Source: Cycas panzhihuaensis
Taxonomy: Eukaryota; Cycadophyta
DNA: 64,000 nt
Direction of reading: 5' to 3'
Assembly (NCBI GenBank): GCA_023213395.1
Contig: CM041465.1
Location: 214,093,741 to 214,157,740 of the forward strand
Below are positions 45,801 through 58,216 of the stretch, one piece after another. The notes beneath the pieces were generated by a model. That model was given only the letters and a program-made list of their open reading frames with translations, made no database searches and was not told the origin of the DNA. A program made the translations under genes and the position numbers. Within the stretch, counting starts at the first letter, position 1; each line of letters begins with the position of its first letter.

Positions 45801-46700
45801 TTTCTACTGTGATAACCATAGCTTATTATTTTTCCTATCTCTATGTATCTCCATATCTAAGATTTATTTTGTAGCTCCTAGATCCTTCATATCAAAAGAT
45901 ATAGCTAATTGAACCTTTAACTTGTTGATTTATACCATACCATTACTTGTAACTAGCATGTCATCAACATATAATACCAAGATAATGAATAAGCCATTGT
46001 CCAAGAATTTAAACTAAACACAATGATCATACTCACTTCTTTTGAAATTTTGGCTTTTTATGAAGGCATCAAACTTCTTGTACCATTGCCTAGGTGATTA
46101 CTCTAGGTTATACAATGATTTCCTGAGATCGCAAATAAGTCTTTTCCTACTATCCTATACAAAACCCTTCTGGCTGATCCCTATAGATATCCTCATCTAA
46201 ATCTCTATGGAAAAAAATAGTTTTTACATCTAACTATTCCAACTCTAAATCAAGAGAAGCTATTAATGATAATAGAACCTTAATTGAAATAAGTTTGATA
46301 ACTGGTGAAAAGATCTCATAAAAATCAATACCTGCTTTCTGTATAAAACCTTTAGCCACTAGTCTTACCTTGTATTTGTCAATCTTTTCATTAATGTCTA
46401 TTTTCTTCTTAAAAACCCACCTATAACTAACAATCTTCCTACCATGTGGAACTTCTACCAATAATCTTCCTACCATATGGATGTTCTACCAACTCCCAAG
46501 AATTATTTTTCTTCAAAGCATCTATCTCTTCCTACATAGCCCTCTTCCACTTCTCACTATGGATATCATCTACTACTTCTTATTAGCTTACAGGGTCACC
46601 ATCATTGCAAACTAAAGTAATAGAAATAAAAGGGTTGTATCTGTTAGGTGGATGACTGACTCATATAGATCTTCTAATAGTTGGTAGAGGAGTGTCTACA
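45801..46700 (-). pseudogene. C reverse transcriptase
   Basis: N-terminus 46476-46234: VSYRWVFKKKIDINEKI and YKVRLVAKGFIQKAG. The catalytic VLYVDDMLVTS is near 45975-45950. Two almost identical short segments, TACCATGTGGAACTTCTACC and a diverged copy 30 bp later, sit near 46440-46495. Confidence 0.88.
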
Positions 46701-47720
46701 TACTATTATAAATCTACTATAGATTCATCTTTAGAAATATCTTCCTACTCTTCTATTTCTAAATATGGTTAGGTTTCAAGCTTGACTTGCTAATGTTTAA
46801 CTTTTTGCTCTTATTTCACTTTAACTTCTACACTGTCCAATTTTAGAAAGGGAGATTCATCAAACATAACATCTATATTAATAGTGATTTTATGGGTAGT
46901 AGGATCCTACAACCTGTATCCCTTCACACCATCCCTATCACCATAACCAATAAAGATATATCTCTTGGATTTTGAGTCTAATTTTGAATGTTGACTTTAA
47001 TTAGTCATGGCATAAGCATCACAACCAAAAACTTTCAAATTTGAATAATCACATGGATGTCCAATCCATATCTCTTCCAAAATCTTGTAGTCTATTATAA
47101 GTGATGGTGACTTATTTACCAAATAATAAGCTATTTGAATAACATTTGCCCATAAGCCCTACTCCATACCTATATTACTCAACATACTTATTGTAATTTC
47201 TAAGAATGTCCTATTCATGTGCTCAGATATACCATTCTGTTGTAAAGTATAACTAGTTATCTTATGCCTTTCAATCCTAAATTCTTTGTAATAGTTCTCA
47301 AACCAAGGAGTTGAACACACCTCCATTATTAGTTCTTAAATATTTCATTAACTTGTTAATGCTCTTCTTAACTAGAGCCTTAAACTACTTAAACACACTA
47401 AAACTTCAAATTTTCTTTTCAAAAAATAGATCAATACGTTTCTAGAGTAATCATCTATAAATATGGCAGAGTATAATGATCCTCTATAAGATATTATAGG
47501 GGTTGATCCCCACACATCTGAATGTACGTAATTTAGAACACCTTTACTAATGTGACTCCCTACTTTAAACCTAAGTCTATACTACTTTCTAAAAATATAA
47601 TGTTTACAAAAAGTTAAATTCTAGAAACTATAAATTAGGAAGTAACTTACGATTCATTAGCACCTTAAGTCCTCTCCCACTCATGTGCCCAAGTCTTTAA
47701 TGCCATAATTGATCTAGATC
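46701..47720 (-). pseudogene. C integrase
   Basis: Begins with LWHKRLGHMSGRGLKVLMN (about 47712-47655), the GAG-pre-integrase zinc region. The core (about 47560-47100) is readable only in pieces with frameshifts, with the FGCDAY/SGYGDRDG-like C-terminal landmarks near 47010-46900. Confidence 0.78.
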
Positions 47721-48962
47721 TTCTATAGTCTTTGATGTTATAGCTGCATGGCTCACATCTATACTTCCCACCAAAATGTAAAGGATTCCTTTCTTTAAAA
47801 CTTTCATAACAATTAAGATGCCCTTTGATACCTTCAAGACTCTTTTATGACCTATGTACTTATAACCACTAGAATCTAATTTACCCAAGGAAATTATATT
47901 CCTTTTTAGATTAGGTACATGTCTTACTTTAGCTAATATTCTCACTACACCATCAAACATTTTAATTTTGATGCTACTAATGGCCACTGTCTTACAAGAA
48001 ACTTCATTTCTTATAAGCACATCACCACCATCAAGAGGTAGATACAATGAAAACCAACCCTTGTATGGACACATGTGGTGTGAAGCACCTAAATCTAATA
48101 ACCAATCATGATGATAATGGGAAACATTATAAGCAACTAAGACATCTTCATTTGTACCTTGATTTGACTCCACTTGATTAGCCTCTTTAGCAAGATCTTC
48201 CTTTTTCTGGAACTCCTTCCTTTTGTAGCAATCCTTATTAAGGTGACCTGTTTTATTTCAATGCCAATATCTAAACTTACTTTTCTTATCTTTTAACTTT
48301 GACCTTGATGTCTCCTTGGAGCTTTATCCTTTCTCAATCATTCTGTCCCTTACTACCATAGCTTCTAGTATAGAGGTTTCAAGACTGGACTTCCTCCTCA
48401 TCTCTTTCGTCAGTAAATCACTCACAACAGAATCATAGTTGAATTCATTTGTAGTGCTAAAACTAATTGAGGTGATAATATTATCCTAAGATTTCGATAA
48501 TAAATATAACAAGGTAATAACCTTCTCCTCATCCTCAATCATGATATCGATACTAATTAACTGATAAATAAAAGTATTAAAAATATTTAAATGATAGTAA
48601 ATTTTTATACCTTCCTTCATCCATAATGAGTATAGCTACCTCTTCAAGTAGATTTGATTCATAATAGATTTGGTTATGTACAAGCCTTCCAACCGTATCT
48701 ATAATCCTACTATTGTCTTCTCCCATGTGATGTTAAACTGAAATTCATCTGCCAAGTATAATCATATTGTACTAAGAGCCCTTTTATCCAAATCATCCTA
48801 TTCGTCATCGTCCATCCTTATAGGTTTCTTTGAATTGCCTTCTAGAGTTTTTTATAATCCCTATTCTACCAAAACATTATATGCTTTTAGCTTCCACAAC
48901 TCGAAGTTGTTCTTTCCATTGAATTTCTCTAGCTCAAACTTTACATTCATTAGTTTCATCAT
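47697..48962 (-). pseudogene. C gag and protease
   Basis: Starts at 48962 (MMKLMNVKFELEKFNG). Gag of the UBN2 type with NNFELWKLKA and, near 48420, SDLLTKEMRRKSS. The zinc knuckle near 48290-48240 is degenerate (first Cys pair lost; TGHLNKDC remains). Protease: WLLDLGASHHMCPY at about 48095 (Leu replaces Ser after the catalytic Asp) and HVPNLKRNIISLGKLDSSG. The last 158 codons (48173-47697) are open. Confidence 0.9.
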
Positions 48963-49020
48963 TTGGTGTAGAAAAAACTGATACCAAAACCTTCACAAAC
49001 TCGTTACAAAAATAAAAGTG

Positions 49021-49032
49021 GCTCTGATACTA
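49021..49032 (-). other. Primer-binding site of C
   Basis: The reverse complement is TAGTATCAGAGC, one transition from the initiator-Met site, 2 nt from the LTR. Confidence 0.9.
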
Positions 49033-49034
49033 CT

Positions 49035-49641
49035 TATTGAGAAAACTAGGTCCCAATAGCGAAAAAATTGCCACTAAGATCTAAACTATTTTATAACTAA
49101 TTATAGGAATTAAAATTAAAATTTAACATGTAAGTTCTTATACTAGAGATAATATAATAAATAAATTAGAGAGCCAAGCATCACATATATACCAGATATA
49201 ATATGGTAAAACTCTAGTAGTATGCTAAGGAAACATCCACAGAGAAAATGTATCAATCTTTATTATCCAATAATAGAGAAATATACATAATTTGTAGTAG
49301 AATGTTGACAATAATAATAACCAGTCACACTACTCCTCACAGTATATTCAATATATCAAATACCATCAACATAATGAAAAAACATCCTAAATCGGGCTAT
49401 ATAAGAGAGTTATACAAGGCACAAATCTTAACCATCAAATATGGGGTATTTTAAATGAATGACCCTGACTCTCTTTACAATTTAGTATGTTTTACATTTC
49501 TAGATTTTTGGTGGAGAGCATCCCCCAGCTAAGGAGGGGTCTTGCCCCCCTTGGATCCCCTAGTAGAAGTTGAAGGGATAAACTATGCTGCCAACCTATT
49601 AAAATTTTGCCTCTAAAACATTGTTATCACATTATCTAATA
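49035..49641 (-). repeat. 5' LTR of C (607 bp)
   Basis: TATTGAGAAAA...TATCTAATA. Shorter than the partner because of a gap in the G-rich part (compare 49495-49575 with 38630-38770). Confidence 0.92.
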
Positions 49642-49646
49642 CTATG

Positions 49647-50110
49647 TCTATTTCCTTCATTAGTGCTAGACTACTATAATTTATGTAACTAAATCTCTTA
49701 TGCCACATGTCATTGCCAAGCTTAATTGTTATTCTTAAAGCATAAGTATTAGAAGGAGTAATGACTAGCTTGAAAAATCTATCTTTGGTCATTTTGCTCT
49801 TGGCAATTACTGCCTTATTTTTCCTTCTATCTTTAATGGTGCATTCTCCATTGTCAAATATGACTTTGTAATCTTGATCCATCATCTGTCCTACTGATAA
49901 AAGATTCTTCTTTAAGGCTGGGACATAAAGTATATCATTAAGACATAGAGTTTCTCCTAATTCTATTTATAGAACAACATTACCTCTTCCAATGGACTCA
50001 TGGGAGGTGTCATTACTAAACATAATAGACCCTCTTTTAGTTATGTCCATAGTTTAGAATATATATTATTTGTGGGTCATATAGGTGGAACAACCTAAAT
50101 CGATATACCA
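49647..50110 (-). pseudogene. B2 protease and GAG-pre-integrase region
   Basis: Near 50090: WYIDLGCST, a copia protease site with Leu after Asp. The open frame 49885-49647 has MMDQDYKVIFDNGECTIKD, KMTKDRFFKLVITPSNTY and DMWHKRFSYINYSSLALMK, and breaks at the C insertion. Similar in order and wording to E (1530-2000). Confidence 0.9.
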
Positions 50111-51259
50111 ACTATCATCTTCTTCCCCATGAGCAATAAAGATAGATAGAAAGACTTGATTGTTCTCCCTTACTTACATAACTATATTAGCACTTCCTTT
50201 AGTTGGTGGTCCATGTTTAGTAAAACATTTATCTTCCATGTAACCAACTCGATTGTAAAATATGTAATGAAATAAATCCTTTCTTCTAAAGCTGAGACTT
50301 CTATTGCGAGGATAAGACCTATCAATATGGGATGGTCTTACTCTTTCCATAAATGGGGCTTGATTATCCCTTTATCTATTATTAGGATAATTGAGGTTGG
50401 TCCTTTAAGAGTACATGTCCCCTTGATAATTAAGACAGCATTAGTTTATCCTATAATGCCTTTCTTAACTTTGGTATCTATTATGGCTAGTGTTCCTTTG
50501 ATTAGCTCCTTATCGTCTTTGATGTAGAGCTTAATATTTTGGTTGTCTTGTTTGGTATATTTCTTATCTAGGGTTTCTATTTTTCCCTTATGGGGATTAG
50601 TCCCTAGATTTAGAGGTACCAGCTTGAGAATTCAATTATATCCTTACTTTAGTTACAAAGGCATATTCAAGTGATTCATTTATATTCTACTATTCCTTAA
50701 TTACCATCAATAGGGCACTTAGTTATTTTGTTTTCAAGGTACTCAAGTGCCTTGATACTTTGATATCAATTGCCACCATTTCAAATCTTAGGATTCATTC
50801 AACCACTCTTTATTCAGTCAACATATCCCTAAGAGATCTCATTTGATTAACGATATCTTACATCTTGGTCATAAATTTAGTTACTGATTCATTGGGTATC
50901 ATCCTAAGATTTTTAAATTTTCTCCTTAGAGTTTGTAATTTGAATGAAGTAATCCCTTTATAGATTAGTTGTAAGGTGTCCCAAGCTTCTTTAGATTTTG
51001 CTAACTCACTTACTCTAGGAAATATATGGCTTTCTAGTGCATAAAATATCAATGTAAGTACCTCATTATCCTTCTTAACATTTTCCTTGTAAGTTAATTT
51101 CTCAAGATCTATTAGATTTTATCCTAATTTTGTATACTCTGTTCTCACAATATCCCATATATTATTAGCTATGAGAATAGGTCTCATCCACCTACTTTAA
51201 TTTGAAAAATTAGAACCATCAAACTTAGGGACAATCAAGTTGCCAAAGTTGGCTTCCAT
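50111..51259 (-). pseudogene. B2 gag
   Basis: Start ATG at 51259 (MEANFGNLIVPKFDGSNFSN), then a TAG/TAA where Trp is expected. The piece at 51052-50858 has RVSELAKSKEAWDTLQLIYKG and SFKLQTLRRKFKNLRM, the UBN2 gag core. A degenerate zinc knuckle (NRVGYMEDKCF) is near 50240. Plus-strand frames here are shadows. Confidence 0.88.
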
Positions 51260-51262
51260 TAT

Positions 51263-53429
51263 TTCTCAACTAGGGTTTTGATAAATGTCCTTTTAATAAG
51301 AATGCCTTTAAAATATAATTGTCCAAATAAGGTTTTAAAGCTATCCCAAAAATAAAGTTTTATAGTTATCCCCAAATATTTATTAAGTGTCCTAGTCCTT
51401 AAAAATGTTTTTAGGCTCTAAGTTTAAGTGTCTCTAAGGGAAGTCTTTGGTTGCTATCATGTCTAGTGGTGCCTATCTACAAGTGGAAAATTAGAGACCC
51501 AATATACTGGTACATAAGCTCTTATCTTAATACAGTATATGGGATGCTAAGAAGGTACTAAGACCCCCTTAATTTGTGTGTCCACCTACACTGGTCTTAT
51601 TCCTAGCGACAGATCTAGCGGTGATAGCTTTACTAACTAAGGCACTCACCCTCTCTAGGTATAGCCTTAGCCTCTAAACTCTAAAAATAGATAGTTTCTT
51701 CACCTCAACCTACCACCTAATACACCTAACAATTAGTGATATTCATCATCTAATATGAGTAGGTTAAATGCATATGCATAGTGGTAACTTCAAGGGTCTT
51801 AACCATTCCTCTCATAAGGCTAGAAATAGGGTGGTTGATTTAGGTGGTTATCTTTTTTAATACAAGAAAAATAAGTATTAAATGTGGTCTTACTTAGAAA
51901 ATAAAGGATTCCTTTTAAGATCAAGAAATGATATAAACTTTAATAAGCAAGACTGAATACTCTTTCAAATGAAAAATTATAAATAATATTTTTGAGTCAA
52001 TTCCACTATGAAAAATGAAGCAAAGGATCAAAATATTTCTTCTTAATGAAGTAAGATGAACACAGATATGCAATCTACTATATTTTAATTTGAAAATGCT
52101 CCTTGAAAAATAAAGTAAATAACTTTCTTTGAAAAGAAACTATATGCACCTTTTCTTAAAGGATTCAATGAATCAATGAGGATCTAAGAATATGAGCCAA
52201 AAGAATAAAGCTTTCAATATTCAAATGTCTTTTAAACAAGATAGCTAAATAACCCTTAGAGAGTATAAGGCAAGCAATTTTTAAAAAAAAATGAAGACCA
52301 ATGTTTAACTTATAATCTTTTCAAGTAATGATGAATATAAGAGTCCTTAAAATGAATGACTATGATGTATGTATGTAAAGATATAATGAGATGCTTGAAT
52401 GAAATAAGCCTTAAAAACTTAAAAGAGCCAAAAAATAACTTATAACTATGTACTATAATGTACTTATCAGGCTATCAACATACAATGGATTTAAGGCAAA
52501 CAAAATTATCCCTTCATTAGTGAACCAATAAGCTTAAGATATATGAATTTCTAATAAATATTTCTTGAATCAAAGAAAATAGAATAAAAGAATGCTCTTT
52601 GTAATTTCACATGCGAACTAAGCGTAATCTAAAGTATTCAAAGAGGTAAAGGACTTTAAATAACTAAAAAATGTGCTTAAAGAAATCTCTTAGAGTTAGA
52701 TTTAGATGTTAAATAAAGAGAATAATATTGTTAAGGAGTACTAGTTTGTCTCTTTGATCCAAATAGGGCTCTTAATCTTTAAGAAGCCAAAAAATAAAGC
52801 TAAAGAGCTAAACAACAACTTGTAAGCTTATAAAACCAAGGAAATATTAGAAATAATTAATTAGAATCTAAATAATAAATTAGTATATTTACTTAGAATG
52901 AAAAACTTTTCTCAAAATATCAAAAAATAATTATCCAAATATGATCGAATAAGAGCCTCAACTTTAATAGCTTTAAGGACTTATGAAACATCATCATAAT
53001 GTAATGAAACCTACTCTAATATATAGAGCGCTAAAAAATCTTCTCGACAGTTTTGACGGTTTGGAAAATAGAGTTATAGAACTCAAGTTATTAAAAAAAT
53101 AATATAAGGACCCTTTTTAAGAATTAAAATGGGGACCAGGGGGGTTAAAGCCCTTTGAACAGTGAAGATTGGTTACTTAGGGGTCAATATGACCACCTGC
53201 TAAGGCCCAAAGGGGGTTAGGATTTCAAAAATTATAAAGTATAGCTAATAGTCCTTAAATCTAAAATTATTCAATATAGCTTATAAAAATTTGAAACCCA
53301 GGCAAAAAAAATGTGGTCACATGGACTAAAACAGAATCGAGGGCTAAGCTCGAAGGGGGTTAAAGTCAAGTTATATACCAAGATTTGAAATTTTATTAAA
53401 TTTAATTAAATTAAAATTAAACTTTAGGG

Positions 53430-53460
<31 letters not shown>

Positions 53461-54438
53461 TAGATTTTAATTCTTATGTAGGGTTTAACGTAAACAGTAA
53501 AGTACTTAGAGATCTGACATAGATATCTTGCAAACCAATGGACAAAATCAGAAATTGTCTTCTCTAGTGGCTAGAGGATTCAGATATATACAAAATGAGT
53601 ATACATATGAATTAGTTTCATTAATAGATGAGAGAGCACTAGAAGTTTAAAAATAAGAGATCCTCTCTCAACTGAAAAAAGTTAAAAAAATGATAGAAAA
53701 TTGAATAAAACAGATTAAAAACTTCTCAAAGAGGACTAGGATCTCTTTTAAATGATAGATGTAGCTAGTGGAGCTTCCAAGGATGAAAATTGGGTGATAG
53801 ATGTTACATATAGAAAAAGAATGCAAAGAGGGTGCCCAACTAATAGATGAGCTACATAGGTAGTTGAACGACTCACACAGAGGCTAGAATCGATGATGAG
53901 GCAGATGCAAGGCTCCAAATAGGTGCAACACATAGTTATAGGGCTTCAGTAGAGAACATGGAGACAAGTTGGGGTGCAGAGCTTCAACAAAGGATGTAGG
54001 GCATCACGTAGAGGGTGTAGGGCATCATGTAGAGGACGTAGCACCAATGCAGACTCATACAAAGGCTGTGAGAGCATGCACAGAGGACACAGGTCTATGA
54101 GAGGACACACAGGGGTTGTGTGATCATGTGAGGAGGACACATCACTACAAGAAGCTACACAGAGGTTATACAATAGAAGAACAGCACGCTGAGCACACTC
54201 ACAGTCTATATGGAGTCATACAAAGGTATAAAGAGGCATAGGGATGTTAGAGGGATAGATACAGTGAGGAGTAGCTCATAGACAATCAAACAGAAGAGGA
54301 GTAGCTCATAAAACCAAAAATAAACTCAATATCCAATATATATATAATTAAATCAATGATATATGAGAGTATATTAATATTTTAATGTAAGAACTATAGC
54401 AAATTAATGAAATATTAATAATACATTGAACTTGGTAT
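51263..54438 (-). mobile_element. B2 untranslated leader (3.2 kb)
   Basis: No convincing gene. Contains phrases shared with the other long leaders (GGGGGTTAAAG-type near 53140 and 53355, then a TTTGAAATTTTATTAAATT run near 53385) and an (AAAT)n microsatellite at 53434-53463. The two minus-strand frames at 53748-54173 look like decoded short repeats (CATAGAG/GCAGAG words) rather than protein. Confidence 0.75.
53434..53463. repeat. (AAAT)n microsatellite
   Basis: About seven units of AAAT/AAATA within the B2 leader. Confidence 0.8.
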
Positions 54439-54450
54439 GCTTTGATACCA
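54439..54450 (-). other. Primer-binding site of B2
   Basis: The reverse complement is TGGTATCAAAGC, one transition from the initiator-Met site, 2 nt from the LTR. Confidence 0.9.
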
Positions 54451-54452
54451 AA

Positions 54453-54766
54453 TATTGGATTGAGGAGCATAGCAAATCAATCACAAAGTCTTAATCCATA
54501 GCTTGAAGAGTAAATTACTTCCATAGAATGTTTAGTGGTGTTAGAAAAATACCAGGGAGGTATTCCCCTTCAATTTATAGTTTTGGAGAGACGGTAGACT
54601 GCCTTAACCTAATGTTAGTCTAAATAATTAAAAAATAAATAAAATAATATAATATACTTACCTTAGTCAGCTATGGAAGCTGCATGGCAAAATTTGGTGG
54701 CCTGAGGTGCCATTTAGGGGCTTGAAGATGGTTGTACGCTTCTCAACAATGGGGATTATCCCAACA
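54453..54766 (-). repeat. 5' LTR of B2 (314 bp)
   Basis: TATTGGATTGAGGAG...ATTATCCCAACA, followed by AGAAT. Same length as its partner. Confidence 0.93.
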
Positions 54767-54771
54767 AGAAT

Positions 54772-57700
54772 AATGCCCATTGGGGCTTGTATCTACTTAG
54801 GATTAATTACCCACATTGGAGTGATAACCTAGATATTGGTAGAGATATCACAGTAGCTTTATGTTAGACCCTAGTCACACATAGCCACATATTATCAAAT
54901 ATTAGCAACATCATTTTCAATGTTTATTAATACTAGCTGATGATGGACATTGAGTGGTATGCCACATCTCGCTTACATCTTATCTATTTATTCATAGGGT
55001 CTGCTTCCTAGCTACCAGGAATGGGTTCTTAGCAAGTCGACTCAGGTAAGTATAAGTATGCTTCTTGCCTTTATCTTTGTTACTCTTATAGAAAGGTAAA
55101 CAGAAGCATCATTTTATTGCATGGCTGACTGACACATTTGAGTGATTGTTTTGCATTCATTACTTGATCACACTGCTTGATACTCTTTTAGCCTGTGACA
55201 ATTAATGGCACATGCATCACCATGGCACTCCACAACCCTCCAATTCACCTCCATGTTGTCTTAGGTGTCACTTAGCCTATGTGATCCATCACACATACAC
55301 CCCTTGCCACATCCCATCCCTTAACACCCTGCTAAGTGTGATTGGTACATCTTTATTCCAGTTATCAGTTTCTTGGGAATCCTGTTGCTCTAGTACCCCA
55401 TCTGGCTTAGGTCATCTCCTTCATATAATTGTCCCCAACCACCTGGATAGAGGGCCAACCCCTCATAGTCCTAGGGTACCCTCTTTAGGCCTTCTAATCA
55501 CCCATTTTTACCATATTTTTTGCCTTTGTCACTGCACCATGGCAAATGTCGCGATACCATGGTAAACTTTATGGTACTATAAAGTTTGCTGTAAGGCGAC
55601 TATTACTTAACATTTTTAAAAATCTGTTATGGTAAATTTCACTTTTTAAACAAAATTACCATGTTTCTTTAACACCTCCTGGGTCCTACCCTAACCCTAA
55701 TCATCCATTCAGCCTAGGGTTTAGTATAAAGCCCAAAAGAACCTCATTTTCCTCCCTCTTCTTCCACCCACTCTCCTATCTTCTCCTTCTTTCACAGGTA
55801 GATTTCTGCAGAAACACCCTATAACACCTAAGTTCCCTGTGCTCCAGCCTAAGATCTGCCCTTTTCATCTTGGATCTGTGGTATTAGGCTTGCCAACAAA
55901 TGTCTTCAATCAAAGATTTACTCCAAGTTGTCACCTCCATGCCTTTTCAACAGGTTTTAGAAAGTTTATTTCCAGGTTGTAGCATCGTCCTAAGGACCCC
56001 CCCTATAAGCACCTTAGATCTATTATTTCCTACTATTTTCAGGGGTAGACCTATCTCCAACTCATCCTAGTAGGTATTATTTTATTTTTTCTCCATTTCT
56101 TTCCTTTGAATTATCTTATAAGAGGTTAGATCATTAAGAACATCTTTTCTTTTTTCCATTTTTTAGTGTATGCTAGAGGCAGTCCTTCTATTTCTTTTCT
56201 TTCTGTCCACATCATCTTCCTGCCCTCTCCTAGTTTTTTTTTAAGGAGGCTACAAGAGAGGATCCTAAAGAGTAAGTGAAAGGAGCCAAGGCAAGTTCCG
56301 TACCTAACTAGTCCTACTCCTCAAAGGCAACCCCCTTCTCCTCTTTCCTCTCTTCCACTCGTGCCTTTCTTAAGTTACTAGGGAGTCTCCGGGAATAGGC
56401 TAGCACTGGATATCAACATATGAAGCCCCTTGCTACATTGTTTCTAGGCCTACATGCCTCTCTTGGGTAGTTCTTTCTAGACCCAAATAGTGTCTCTCAT
56501 CCACCTTGGGTCTTGGCTTGGCTAATGTTGCAATTTGTTGCACATAGCACACTTCTAACATAGGTAACATTTGTAAACCTCGTGCTATTTGTTTCTCCTA
56601 TTATTTGCTACCATTATGTTATCCCAACCTAATGTTTTCTTGTACCTAAGGGTAGTGGAGGTGTACTTATTGGAGGGTTAGCCATTCTGAGGCTAACCTC
56701 CCCCATACCTTGTCTTGTGTTGTTCGTTTCTTGGGAGATGTAGAGTTGTTCTTTGGTTGGAAGATTACTTAACTTGAAGTACTTTAACTTGTAGCATTTT
56801 TAGCATTTTACAATTACATATATACATACATTCACTTGGCATTCTAGCAACCGCTTGGAAAAGGGTAAGAAACCTTTGTGATTGTAGGTTTATTATGTCA
56901 TTTACAAAGAAGGATAAGCTGCTACAATTCAGGTATATTCCTTGGCTGCTTTAGCTTTTGTATAGTTCCTTTCCTTCGTGTTTCTCTTGCTTTCTTCCTT
57001 TTGTTTTGAGGAAGGTAAAGAAGCACCTACGCCACTCGTGTGTTGGGAGAGAGAAAAGAAGAAGCAGGTGTGGCGCAAGATGAAAACTTCATTTCAGCTG
57101 CATCATATTCCTAGGTACACTGCCTTCCTTTTGTAGGTCTTTTCTTGCCTTTTTTAGTTTGTATATTCACATGAAAAGAATAAGGTAAAAGAGAACCTAC
57201 TTGCACAACTCCTTTACATATGCACATTAGCATGCACTTTAGGAAAGGGCATTCAGTAGGAGGTATCCCATTCCTTCTTCTCCTTTGATTACATACAACC
57301 CCCTAGGGTTTGTATCATTGCCATGCATTTTGTGTGATTGATTGGTTTATCTCTTTTCTTCTCTCTTTCTCTTGCTTAAAGTGAAATGAGAGTGAGGATT
57401 TATATTTGAGAGAAAACAAGAGAAAAAAAGTATATTTATTAGCTTTTATACATATATGCTTCATTTACCTCTTGTTTACATACACAAATGTTTAGTCACC
57501 ATTTCATTATTGCACATAGGAAGTAGACTCCCTCACATATAGGGTGGTGGGAACTTCTTCCTCTACTATTCTTTGTTCCTTCAATGCTCCCTTTAGGTGG
57601 GTTAGTTTAAGGAGGACTCGTCTGCTAAGACCTCTTCCTTTAACCCTATCATACATACACCAACTTAGTAACCTTATCACTCCCTCCTTTAGGTTGGTTT

Positions 57701-58204
57701 CGTGCGTAAGGTGGTTTCCCTACACCACCCTTATGAATGGGTACCTCTCGCCGCTCACCTACATACATCCCATTTACATCCCTTTGTCTTCCATTAGGAT
57801 CCACTTCCTCATTGGGTTTTGCCTTCCCTTTCGGCCATCCAAGGGTAGGAAGACCCTTATTTTGAGGTTACTTAAGCAACCGAGGATATTCCTCGCTTGC
57901 GCTACCCTCTAAAATTAAAGACTAAGTTACCTAGAGGAAGTTGTGCACCATTCGTAGGTCCCGAACCTACGTTCTGATGCACGGACACCTTATGTGGGTG
58001 TTTCCTCTCACTTGTTGGATTAACCCCTTTATTCTGGAGCCTTCCATTAATAGTCCTAATCCCAACCAGGTGTAGTTACCATCCCATAGACGTGATTCCA
58101 GGCTCCAAAGACCCTAGTGTTCATCAACACTATCATTCTATCAGGTTTATAGTTAACTCTTTCATGCATTCTCTCTATTCCCTTTATTCCTTGATTCCAT
58201 CATT
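54772..58204 (+). repeat. Probable long LTR, element K (right end fixed by a primer site)
   Basis: A pyrimidine-rich, less AT-rich stretch unlike its surroundings, with no convincing protein. TAGTATAAAGCCC at 55723-55735 followed by CTC-rich sequence looks like a plant TATA and start region. The right end lies 0-2 nt before TGGTATCAGAGC (58205). Several plant chromoviruses have LTRs of 3 kb or more, so a long LTR is plausible; the left end is unknown and no partner lies in the window. The frames at 55212-55565 and 57544-57912 have no motif and I do not call them genes. Confidence 0.5.
55725..55730 (+). promoter_or_regulatory. Candidate TATA box of K
   Basis: TATAAA in the context TTTAGTATAAAGCCC, followed about 25 nt on by a CT-rich stretch. 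Confidence 0.4.
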
Positions 58205-58216
58205 TGGTATCAGAGC
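58205..58216 (+). other. Primer-binding site of K or L
   Basis: TGGTATCAGAGC, an exact initiator-Met site on the plus strand. Confidence 0.8.

Larger units (their letters stand above)
38160..49641 (-). mobile_element. Element C: copia retrotransposon, split by D
   Basis: LTRs at 38160-38829 (670 bp) and 49035-49641 (607 bp), primer site 49021-49032 and the target duplication above. After removal of D the interior is about 4.1 kb, with gag-protease-integrase-RT-RNase H. It differs from B2 in gag type (KFELEKFNGKNNFELW) and in its short leader. A second copy, C2, is at 62158-64000. Confidence 0.93.
35227..54766 (-). mobile_element. Element B2: copia retrotransposon, split by C (and D within C)
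   Basis: LTRs of 314 bp each at 35227-35540 and 54453-54766, primer site 54439-54450 and polypurine complement 35541-35550. After removal of C (38160-49641) the interior is about 7.4 kb: a 3.2-kb leader, gag, protease, integrase, RT and RNase H in copia order. All parts carry stops. Confidence 0.92.

Noticed and set aside
53748-54173. Two minus-strand frames with repeated Cys/Leu/Pro words
   Set aside because: They decode short direct repeats in the B2 leader and show no protein family pattern.
55212-55565. 117-codon plus-strand frame rich in Pro, His and Cys
   Set aside because: No motif, odd composition from CT-rich DNA, no neighbours of its kind; most likely chance in a probable LTR.
57544-57912. 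122-codon plus-strand frame
   Set aside because: No recognisable domain, lies in the same pyrimidine-rich stretch directly before a primer site; reads as LTR sequence.
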